The notes under the pieces: generated by a model | The model's database searches: none | The model's input: the letters and a program-made list of their open reading frames with translations, nothing else | What the model was told of the DNA's origin: nothing | Program-made: the position numbers and the translations under genes | Source: Pedobacter steynii | Lineage (GTDB): Bacteria > Bacteroidota > Bacteroidia > Sphingobacteriales > Sphingobacteriaceae | DNA length: 64,000 nucleotides | Reading direction: 5' to 3' | Assembly: GCF_001721645.1 (NCBI RefSeq) | Contig: NZ_CP017141.1 | Span: 5,332,001-5,396,000, forward strand | In this document: positions 27,699-35,035 of the stretch, in pieces | Numbering within the stretch: position 1 is the first letter of the stretch | How the letters are laid out: each line of letters starts with the position of its first letter

Positions 27699-28928
27699 TT
27701 AATTGAGGCCCGCAATAACGGCCCAGGTGGTTAAAGCGCTGTTTACACTGGTCCAGTATCCATATTTTTCGTAATACCAGACCGCCCAATGCGTTTGCAT
27801 GTTTAGTATTGCCGGTTTGGTTGGCAATGACGCATTGATCTGTGGATCCGAGAGGTTGCGGATCACCAGCCATTTCGGAGGTTGCTCCATTTCTTCACAG
27901 ACCAGCCCCAATACGGCGTCGCCCATCTCCATGGCCGATCCCTGCTCTTCCATTTTATTCCCGGAAGTACCAAATTCAAAAAAATCGGTACTGATAATCG
28001 GATGAAATTCAGGAAGTTCATGCGTTCCGTCCAATCGTATTTTAGCCTCATTGGCCCATGACCTGATCGGCGCCGGAACCTGGTCATACCGTATCGTTGG
28101 TGTGGTAAATTCCGGTTCTACCAGGTTCTTTTTGAAAGAAGCCATCATTTGCAATGCGGTATTGAAAAAGGTGGTAGGAACATTCCAGTCGCTTTTATAT
28201 TGCGCACCTTCGTGATTGATGCCATTAAAAGGTTCATTCTTAAATTCATCCTGTAACCGGAATTTAGCACCTCTGGTTACTACCACATCACCCAGACCAT
28301 GTTCTTTAAACACTGCACCCGCCGTGCCGACAGTGAGGACATGGGAAGGTCGCACTTCCTCAATCAGCTGTTTAAAAAGATCCCTTACCGGTAGTGTAGC
28401 AAAGCCGGTATTGGTATCAGATGGTGTTCCATCTGCATTTAAGGAGATGCCATCCTGGTTCAGGTGCAATTCTGATTTAAAACAGATCACTGTCAGGTCG
28501 CCGATTGTGATTGGAAACCAGCTTCCCAGTCGGTTGACGGTCCGGGATGGCGGTTGTTTAACCCCGTTTCCGGTACGGATCAGGGCATCAAAATGGGAAT
28601 CAAAATTTCTCCTGTAGCGGTACCAGCCATTTCTGCTGACTCCCGGCGTTAAAATATCTGCCATTGCATTCTGCTCGGCAACCGTCCAGGTAACCACCAG
28701 GATGTCTGCTTTTGGCAAAGCCGATTCCGGATCGGGTTTAGGATTAATGGGTTTTGGTTTCGGGCCCAGACCTCCCGGATATTCCAGGTTATCGGCTAAG
28801 GCCATTAAGCTGGCTTCTCTGGCAAGTGTGAGCTCATCAACTTCAAGAAATCCATCGATTTCAGAAATATCATTGGCAATCAAATCTCTTGCGATCTCTT
28901 TTCTTAAGGTAATTTCACTGTGATCCAT
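27699..28928 (-). CDS. Nucleoside-phosphorylase-like (PNP_UDP superfamily) protein
   Basis: 409 residues. From about residue 75 the phosphorylase/nucleosidase fold is visible: ADILVVTWT, LTVGTAGAVFKEHGLGDVVVTRGAKF, AMEMGDAVLGLV and VIRNLSDP. The usual ribose-binding EME motif reads EMG here, while the aspartate of SDP is kept. About 70 N-terminal residues precede the domain and include a proline- and lysine-rich stretch. Such domains cleave N-glycosidic bonds of nucleosides, and related ones occur as sensors or effectors in conflict systems. It ends 7 bases before the UDG-like ATG, so the two are probably coupled. Confidence 0.8.
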   Translation of the reverse strand: MDHSEITLRKEIARDLIANDISEIDGFLEVDELTLAREASLMALADNLEYPGGLGPKPKPINPKPDPESALPKADILVVTWTVAEQNAMADILTPGVSRNGWYRYRRNFDSHFDALIRTGNGVKQPPSRTVNRLGSWFPITIGDLTVICFKSELHLNQDGISLNADGTPSDTNTGFATLPVRDLFKQLIEEVRPSHVLTVGTAGAVFKEHGLGDVVVTRGAKFRLQDEFKNEPFNGINHEGAQYKSDWNVPTTFFNTALQMMASFKKNLVEPEFTTPTIRYDQVPAPIRSWANEAKIRLDGTHELPEFHPIISTDFFEFGTSGNKMEEQGSAMEMGDAVLGLVCEEMEQPPKWLVIRNLSDPQINASLPTKPAILNMQTHWAVWYYEKYGYWTSVNSALTTWAVIAGLN

Positions 28929-28934
28929 GGCGGT

Positions 28935-30590
28935 TTATTTTATAGGTTTAGTGATGAGTAAATTTTTAAAGGTGAAGGTGTTTTCCTCTACGGTATGGTA
29001 TCCGGACCCGCCATCCTGTTTCTCCTGCAGCCACCTTTTGGCAACACAACGCAGGAAAATCCGGTGGTTCAGGGTTTCATTTTTTACCACACCCGCACAG
29101 ATCCAGTAGGGGGCATCATAGCTGTTTTTATAATAGGCAGAGAAGTAATGTCCTCTTCTTTCCAACCGCAGTGTTCCCGCCTGCGGGATTTTTCCATTGC
29201 CAAAAGGTGATCCATATTGATTGTTATCATAATCTGCACCCAGGTTCCAGTTGATGCGGTAACCATCGTCTTCATCATGTTCCACGCCTACATAAGGTGG
29301 ACAGCCATGTGGATCATAAAAGGCATCTATATCCCGAAAGGTCTGCGGAGGTTTATCGCGGTGTGCTGACGGGTCCACATTTGTAACCGCCATTTCCAGT
29401 GTCTGGGCCTGCGACATTGGTCTGGTCATCTCGTAGTCGACAGTTGCAATGAAATCACCTTCCAGCGGTTTAACGATACCCAGACCTCCGCCCGAATAAA
29501 AGGGCCAGGTTTTTTCGGTGTACATCATCCGCAGTTCCAGGTTATTCAACCGTTCTTTTACCTCATCCGCATCTGGTGGCAGGGGCAGGAAACCATCGTA
29601 TTTCTGGAGTGCTATCTGTACACCATCCTGCTGGTAAATCCGGTAGTACCGGTTGGCTTTAGCATAACCCAATGCAAACCAGTCGCGATCTATTACATTG
29701 CCCTGAAAAGTGGAAAGTGGCAGCCAGTCGTATTGCGGATAAAGCCATTTTGAAAAGTCGGTTGCCTGGTTGTTCTGATAGGTTCCGATCATGCTGTCGG
29801 TAGAAACAGACCATATAAAGTCCAGCGTACGGAGCGCTTTTACTTCTTTTTCTGTAGGTACACCCGGTTTTCTAAAAGGATAGAGAATCACCCCTACTGA
29901 GAGCTGCTGCTCCTGGAAAACCTTTTGCAATTCCTTTCCAAAATCAGTTACTGAGGCATTGCTGTCCAGCACACTATCCAGGTCTGTTACCAATCCGTCG
30001 GCTTTTTCTGCTATCAGCAATTTTAACTGATCTGCGGGAGATAGTTCCCAATCGAATACCGCAGTTTTAATACCTGGGATTTGCTGTTTCAGTAAGTGCA
30101 ACGACAACTTATCTTTGGAATAAACCACGACCTGTTCCTGTAAAGCCCGCTCTACGATTACACTGGCAAAAAGGGTGACAAAGGTTTGGCGCATCTCCTC
30201 ATTCAAAGAAGAATCGTGCTTCAATTCGATTAATTTGTCAATGTCTGCCGGCAAATGGTCCAGCAAATCCTGAAGTCTTTCTATCTGGATTCTTTTTTTT
30301 GTCTGATGGTAACGGAAGCCTTCCACCTGATAAGGGTTAAAAGTTTCACCGAAATCATAACTTCCCCATCGAAGCTCCTGTAGTGTAAGGTCTTTGATGA
30401 ATACATCCCCCGTATCCGTTCCGGTAAGCCGGTTAATCGTGCCGTCGTGTGAAACTACCAGCTGATGATCTTTGGTGAGCTGGACATCAAATTCCAATAC
30501 CCCGGCACCACTGGTATAAGCTGAAATCAGAGACTGCAAAGTGTTTTCAGGGGCTTGCAGGTTATTTCCTCTATGTGCGACTATTCTCAT
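28935..30590 (-). CDS. Glycerophosphodiester phosphodiesterase fused to a C-terminal beta-sandwich-like domain
   Basis: 551 residues. Residues 1-250 are a GDPD domain: IVAHRGNN, LEFDVQLTKDHQLVVSHDGTINR and LIELKHD hold the catalytic histidines and metal ligands. Residues from about 270 form a separate domain with many aromatic beta-strands (YNNQYG, LRLERRGHYFSAYY, FTFKNLLIT at the end), resembling concanavalin-like DUF1349/LamG folds. No signal peptide is present, although such a domain usually binds glycans outside the cell. It sits six bases upstream of the phosphorylase-like gene. Confidence 0.85.
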   Translation of the reverse strand: MRIVAHRGNNLQAPENTLQSLISAYTSGAGVLEFDVQLTKDHQLVVSHDGTINRLTGTDTGDVFIKDLTLQELRWGSYDFGETFNPYQVEGFRYHQTKKRIQIERLQDLLDHLPADIDKLIELKHDSSLNEEMRQTFVTLFASVIVERALQEQVVVYSKDKLSLHLLKQQIPGIKTAVFDWELSPADQLKLLIAEKADGLVTDLDSVLDSNASVTDFGKELQKVFQEQQLSVGVILYPFRKPGVPTEKEVKALRTLDFIWSVSTDSMIGTYQNNQATDFSKWLYPQYDWLPLSTFQGNVIDRDWFALGYAKANRYYRIYQQDGVQIALQKYDGFLPLPPDADEVKERLNNLELRMMYTEKTWPFYSGGGLGIVKPLEGDFIATVDYEMTRPMSQAQTLEMAVTNVDPSAHRDKPPQTFRDIDAFYDPHGCPPYVGVEHDEDDGYRINWNLGADYDNNQYGSPFGNGKIPQAGTLRLERRGHYFSAYYKNSYDAPYWICAGVVKNETLNHRIFLRCVAKRWLQEKQDGGSGYHTVEENTFTFKNLLITKPIK

Positions 30591-30602
30591 GGTATTTTCT
30601 TT

Positions 30603-30908
30603 TTAAAAAGGGTGTTCCAAATCATAAATCAGCAGGTCATCCGCAAAAGCCTGCCGGTATGCTGATAACTTCACATGTTCCGGATGCATCAGAAAAGCAT
30701 CTCTGTGGGCTTCAGAAGTAAAGATCATGGAGCAGCCTTCTGTCCATCCTTTGGCAAAAGGGCTCGGACTGATATTGGCCGCCCAGTGCACCCGTTCTAT
30801 CCCTGGTATTTTATCTTTCAACTCCACAAACATGGTTTTGAATTCATCCGCTTGCGCTGCGCTGATCTCAGGTTTAACCTTAAACAGCAGAATATGTAAT
30901 AGGCTCAT
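30603..30908 (-). CDS. Dabb (stress-responsive A/B barrel) protein
   Basis: 101 residues, a single Dabb domain: LLHILLFKVKPE, KIPGIERVHWAANIS, and AFLMHPEHVKLSAYRQAF with the conserved histidines. Typically a dimeric barrel; the reaction, if any, is unknown. It is six bases from the DJ-1-like gene and 12 bases from the GDPD gene, so it is inside the operon. It lacks the Tat signal of the other Dabb protein in the window. Confidence 0.88.
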   Translation of the reverse strand: MSLLHILLFKVKPEISAAQADEFKTMFVELKDKIPGIERVHWAANISPSPFAKGWTEGCSMIFTSEAHRDAFLMHPEHVKLSAYRQAFADDLLIYDLEHPF

Positions 30909-30914
30909 GGTTGT

Positions 30915-31619
30915 TTATTTATTAGGTAAAAGCATTTCCTGCATCATGTCCTGGACTATTTTTTCATAGGCCGGGTTGCTTGCATAATCAGGGCCCTGGA
31001 GCTGCAATAGCTGATCGCCAAACAATGGAAGAGCATCCCACATTGCAGCGACGATTTTGCCCACTTCCTCGCCAAAATACTGTACAACCAGGGCTACTGT
31101 GCTGCCATGTACACCGCTTCCTCCGGCCGTTGTCCATAGCCGTTGCTCAGGAAGCCCGATCCACATTTTGCGCGGATTTGACAGATTCGCCCCTTCGCGT
31201 ACCAGCTTTTCCGATACCGTTGCCGGAGCCGTGATCAGGTGGTTTGCGATGATACCTGAACGCCAGAGAATGCTGATTCCGGAGCAGTTTGTAGCCACCA
31301 CTTTGTCGTTCGAATAATGCTTATTGATCAGGTCCAGGATGACTTTGTTTTTGGAGGCTTCGCCACTGCCCATTCCTCCGGGAATGTAAAGGAGGTCAAA
31401 CAGTTCCTGACCATCGTATACGCCATCCGGAATTACGGTCGTTCCCATTTGCATCAGGATATTGCCCGGTTCCAGTACCAGCAGTTTTACGCTTAAGGCC
31501 GTTTTGTATTGGGAATCCAATAGCCAGGCCAGTGATTTTAATATTTCCAGGACAGTCAGCGTGTCCTGTTCTCCACATTTCGGATATGCGATCACTCCGA
31601 TAGTTTTAATTTGTTTCAT
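30915..31619 (-). CDS. DJ-1/PfpI family protein
   Basis: 234 residues with a class-I glutamine amidotransferase-like fold. LLYIPGGMGSGEASKN is the oxyanion loop and the candidate nucleophile is the cysteine of VATNCSGISIL. The closing half GGSGVHGSTVALVVQYFGEEVGK is typical. Family members include glyoxalase-like, isonitrile hydratase and chaperone activities; the specific one cannot be read. It starts 11 bases after the GMC oxidoreductase stop. Confidence 0.87.
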   Translation of the reverse strand: MKQIKTIGVIAYPKCGEQDTLTVLEILKSLAWLLDSQYKTALSVKLLVLEPGNILMQMGTTVIPDGVYDGQELFDLLYIPGGMGSGEASKNKVILDLINKHYSNDKVVATNCSGISILWRSGIIANHLITAPATVSEKLVREGANLSNPRKMWIGLPEQRLWTTAGGSGVHGSTVALVVQYFGEEVGKIVAAMWDALPLFGDQLLQLQGPDYASNPAYEKIVQDMMQEMLLPNK

Positions 31620-31630
31620 TTTGTTTAGGT

Positions 31631-33289
31631 TTAATAAGATTTTTTGGTGATTTTTTCACAAACACGGTATACGTTGGCAATCTGGGTAAGTGTTGGGTTT
31701 GAAGCGCCGGCCGTAGGCATCCAGGCTGCATCGAGCACATATAAGCCTTTTACCGTCCAGCTCTGACAATTGCTGTCCAGTACAGAAGCCCCTTCGTTTT
31801 TACCAGCCCGCAGGGAGCCATGATTATGGCCATAACCTGGATTTTCCAATCCCTGGGCTTCTTTAAGCCTCAATTCGCCTCCTGCATCAGTCATGATTTC
31901 CTCTACCTTACCCAAGGCATATTTACTCAGGTCCATATCGTACTGATGGTGCTTGTAGAAGACTTTGGGTAGGGGAACACCCCATTCGTCTGTTCTGGTT
32001 GCATCCAACTCGATGCGGTTATCATACCTGGACATGGTTTCTCCGGTAAAAGAGAAAGAAGCACCCCCGTAAGTACGCAGCTCGACCATTCTTTCCACCA
32101 GGTCTTTGCCCCATACATTTTTTGCTTTTTTAGGGTGGAACCCACAGCGGCTAACCGCTTTAATCGGAGGGTTGATGGTATACGGATCATAAATGGAGAA
32201 CTTGCCGCCTTTGGAGAGGTAAGTGTTTTTATCATTGATCAGATAAAGGTCGCGCAGCTGCAGACTGCCAAGCCCGGTTCTTGGCTGCGAGATAGAGTCT
32301 GCACGATAACTGCCCCAAACAGGCGCATTTTTAAATACAAATTCCAGGGAGCCTTTGGTATGATAGGTAAAGTTATGGCCAATCATTTTGTTGGGATCCG
32401 GAATTCCTGAATTCAGAAATAAGCGGGCAGAGTGGATGGCCTGTACAGAAACAAATACCAATGGAGCGGTCATTTCCTTTTCCGGGCCACCGGGTTCAGT
32501 TTTATAAACCACACCTTTAATCTTCCCTTGTTCATGGATCAGACGCATCACGTTATAGCCGGTCAGCACCTCACATTTACCCGTTTCCATGGCTTTTTGC
32601 AGTACGGTATTTGCCGCTGTGGCCCGGTCGTTTACCGCACAGCCAAATCCCTGACAAAAGCCGCAATAAGGACAGGCAGGTCTGCCGCCAAATGTTTTTG
32701 AATTGATGCCTCTTGGGCTTTGGTATGGATTCATACCAAATTTGCGAAAGGCTTCCTGAATAAACTGATTGGAAGCATGGGGTTTAATCGGTAGCATAGG
32801 ATAGTTGTATCCTGATCTGGTTTTTTCCTGCGCAGCAGATTGGTTGACTGCACCGGAAACTCCCCATTCCCATTCTGCCCTTTCAAAGTAGGGCTGAAAT
32901 TCTTCATAGGTCCAGGGCCAGTCTACCATGCTTGTATCTGCGGGAATGTCCTTCATAAACCTGGTGATGCTGAAATCTTCTTCGGTATAGCGGGGGAGGT
33001 TGGCTTCCCATAAGTTTGTTGCGCCACCCACCATGTTCGCCAGCCACCACTGGTGTACCGGTTTCTCTTCGTTCTTCGAGTTTACCCAGATCATCGGATC
33101 CTTCTTCTCATTTGGAGTCAGGAATTTATGTTCCGCAAAATGCAGCTCATCATAGGGAAGAAAGTCTTCTGATTTTTTCCAGTCGCCTTTTTCCAATACT
33201 GCAACGGTCAGTCCGTTTTGTGTGAGTACCCGGGCGGCAGTGGCACCACCGGCACCGCTTCCAACTATTATTGCGTCATATTTTTTCAT
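31631..33289 (-). CDS. GMC-family FAD oxidoreductase (gluconate dehydrogenase large-subunit type)
   Basis: 552 residues. The FAD-binding start is DAIIVGSGAGGATAARVL with VLEKGDW, a cysteine-rich insert reads CPYCGFCQGFGC near residue 210, and the C-terminal active region has GHNHGSLRAG and SNPTLTQIANVYR. This matches GMC dehydrogenases of the gluconate 2-dehydrogenase group. The next gene encodes a subunit-3-like protein, which supports a two-subunit dehydrogenase. No cytochrome c subunit is nearby, so the electron acceptor is unknown. Confidence 0.9.
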   Translation of the reverse strand: MKKYDAIIVGSGAGGATAARVLTQNGLTVAVLEKGDWKKSEDFLPYDELHFAEHKFLTPNEKKDPMIWVNSKNEEKPVHQWWLANMVGGATNLWEANLPRYTEEDFSITRFMKDIPADTSMVDWPWTYEEFQPYFERAEWEWGVSGAVNQSAAQEKTRSGYNYPMLPIKPHASNQFIQEAFRKFGMNPYQSPRGINSKTFGGRPACPYCGFCQGFGCAVNDRATAANTVLQKAMETGKCEVLTGYNVMRLIHEQGKIKGVVYKTEPGGPEKEMTAPLVFVSVQAIHSARLFLNSGIPDPNKMIGHNFTYHTKGSLEFVFKNAPVWGSYRADSISQPRTGLGSLQLRDLYLINDKNTYLSKGGKFSIYDPYTINPPIKAVSRCGFHPKKAKNVWGKDLVERMVELRTYGGASFSFTGETMSRYDNRIELDATRTDEWGVPLPKVFYKHHQYDMDLSKYALGKVEEIMTDAGGELRLKEAQGLENPGYGHNHGSLRAGKNEGASVLDSNCQSWTVKGLYVLDAAWMPTAGASNPTLTQIANVYRVCEKITKKSY

Positions 33290-33372
33290 TGGAATACAAT
33301 TATTTTTTAATGGTCATGAAGCGATCATGATCTTTTTATTATTCATTGATTTTCAAAATTCTCAACGGTTGT

Positions 33373-33867
33373 TTATTTCAGGAGTTCTTTTGCTTCCTCC
33401 TGATATCCAAACCACCTCCACATGATCCCCTCTGTATTTCCGCCCCATCGGCTATCGGCAAAACAGCCCTGTATGCAATGTTTCCTCAATATGTCAAATA
33501 AGGAGAGCTGATCCAGCAGTTCCGTATGGAAGCTGAAATTCTGCAATGCACCGGTTTCAAGTTTGCTGATCAGGGAGCTTGCTTCCTCTGCATTCAGGTC
33601 TTTTAAAGGTTTGGAAAACAGCAATGCCGACTGCGCATCCAATGCCTGTAAGGCTTTAGGATAAAGCAACTGCCATTTCGGGATATCTTCAAACACCGAG
33701 GCATCCCTGGCCAGCAATAAACTGAGGAAATTGATGGCGCCCGACTGCTCTGCATCAGGTACCTTCCTTAAGGTATCGCCTGGTTGAAGGGCATTAAAGA
33801 GTACCCTTACCTGTGCTTTCTGGACATCGTCCAGGAAGCCGTTTTTTTGTTCTGGTAGTATCCACAT
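33373..33867 (-). CDS. Gluconate 2-dehydrogenase subunit 3-like protein
   Basis: 164 residues. The C-terminal signature FDILRKHCIQGCFADSRWGGNTEGIMWRWFGY is close to the family's G-x-FSDP-x-YGGN pattern. Members are small partners of GMC dehydrogenases and usually carry a Tat signal; here the N-terminus (MWILPEQKNG) has none. The gene lies 83 bases upstream of the GMC gene, the longest gap inside this ten-gene run, and 12 bases after the HAD-hemerythrin gene. Confidence 0.82.
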   Translation of the reverse strand: MWILPEQKNGFLDDVQKAQVRVLFNALQPGDTLRKVPDAEQSGAINFLSLLLARDASVFEDIPKWQLLYPKALQALDAQSALLFSKPLKDLNAEEASSLISKLETGALQNFSFHTELLDQLSLFDILRKHCIQGCFADSRWGGNTEGIMWRWFGYQEEAKELLK

Positions 33868-33879
33868 GGGTTTATATTT

Positions 33880-34881
33880 TTATTTTTCCAATTCAGATTC
33901 TGTTTGTGCAATGAGCGCCAGATAAGGCGTGAGATCCGGAGGGCCAGCTTTAGCAAAAAGATTTACGAGCAAGGCGTCATCCTGCGGCGAAAATAACCGG
34001 CATGCTTCCGGTAAAAACTCATTGTCTTCCCTTGCCCCATGTTGTTTATAGAGTGCCACAAAACCATCGAGGTTAAGTTTCAGGTCGGCAAAGGCAATGG
34101 TATCCCCATTTTGTAGCCGGTGATAAGCGATTTCAATGGCATTGAAATAATTGCGTCCCTGATCATGTTCCAGTAAGATCCACGCAGTTTTATTTTTCGG
34201 GTAACCACGTGAAATGGCAAAAGGGATCAGGATTTTTTCTTCTTTTCTATGGTGGAAGGGATCCACAAAATTCTGGAGCAGATAAACGAGGTTCCCCAGG
34301 GCAATCATGGATACGAACTGATTGGCGGCAATCTTTTCGGAGATTTTTGCCGATGCTCCGACAATGCGTTTCCCTACCAGGTGTTCTTCTTCCATCATTA
34401 CTTCCGCCAGACGGCCACTATCCGTAGGGCTTTCCGGTCCGGAAGGAAGGGCTTTGAAAATAAAATCCTGTGCAGGAGGGAAAGGTTTTAGAGTAGCCTG
34501 GAGTCCGGCAGCTTGCGCACCCACGACTTCCAGCAGGTTTTCCCCGATATACATGGACTCTTCGGGGCTTACTTTTAACTTTTCGCAGGCAAAATGGTAA
34601 ATGTTGGCCATTGGTTTTTCTGAGCCCGCCTCATGACTGGAGATCACATCTCCGGGATTTACATAGTCGAGCACGCCGGCATTTTTAAGCATTTCAATAC
34701 CCTGCTCATGGCTTACATTTCCAGGAAGGTTAGTGATCACTCCAATTCTTACCTTCATCTCATTTTTGAGGGATTGTAAAAACTGGATGCTGCTGGGCTT
34801 AAACAATACCAGGTGTCCGGGGCGGTCTATATAACCGAGTGTATCCCTGATGTCAATAAAAACAGTGGTAATAGCTTTCAT
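33880..34881 (-). CDS. HAD-family hydrolase fused to a hemerythrin-like domain
   Basis: About 333 residues from ATG 34881 (MKAITTVFID). The first 160 residues are a HAD domain: VFIDIRDTLG supplies the two aspartates, VITNLPG motif II, the lysine in SEKPMANIY, and YIGENLLEVVGAQAAG motif IV. The second half looks like a hemerythrin HHE four-helix bundle: FHHRKEEKILIP, LLEHDQGRN, and YKQHGAREDNEFLPEA, with His/Glu metal-ligand spacing. An upstream start would add 20 residues without support. It is the first gene of the ten-gene run, downstream of paired GGACAA sites. Confidence 0.83.
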   Translation of the reverse strand: MKAITTVFIDIRDTLGYIDRPGHLVLFKPSSIQFLQSLKNEMKVRIGVITNLPGNVSHEQGIEMLKNAGVLDYVNPGDVISSHEAGSEKPMANIYHFACEKLKVSPEESMYIGENLLEVVGAQAAGLQATLKPFPPAQDFIFKALPSGPESPTDSGRLAEVMMEEEHLVGKRIVGASAKISEKIAANQFVSMIALGNLVYLLQNFVDPFHHRKEEKILIPFAISRGYPKNKTAWILLEHDQGRNYFNAIEIAYHRLQNGDTIAFADLKLNLDGFVALYKQHGAREDNEFLPEACRLFSPQDDALLVNLFAKAGPPDLTPYLALIAQTESELEK

Positions 34882-34968
34882 GTTCTGTGTGGTTTTGGTG
34901 ATGCTGAATTTTTGAAATTTTGCATAACCGAAGTTGAGCACAAAAGCTTTTTTGGGATGTCAAAAAAG

Positions 34969-35010
34969 GGACAAATGTCCTTAATTTCAGGACAATCTGT
35001 GTCGGTTTAA
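34969..35010. promoter_or_regulatory. Two direct GGACAA half-sites, possible AraC-domain operator
   Basis: GGACAA begins at 34969 and at 34990, exactly 21 bases apart (two helical turns), and 11 of 21 bases agree between the two units. The pair lies 88 or more bases upstream of the HAD-hemerythrin ATG. AraC-type domains bind such direct repeats, and the neighbouring hybrid sensor ends in an AraC domain. Confidence 0.45.
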
Positions 35011-35035
35011 TCGGGAAATGATAATATGGAATTAA

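Noticed and set aside
27692..27715. TTG start of the UDG-like gene overlapping the phosphorylase gene
   Set aside because: ATG 27691 is a better start and leaves a normal seven-base gap.
33290..33372. tcatga repeats in the gap before the GMC gene
   Set aside because: Six-base palindromes in A/T-rich sequence; no clear terminator or promoter.
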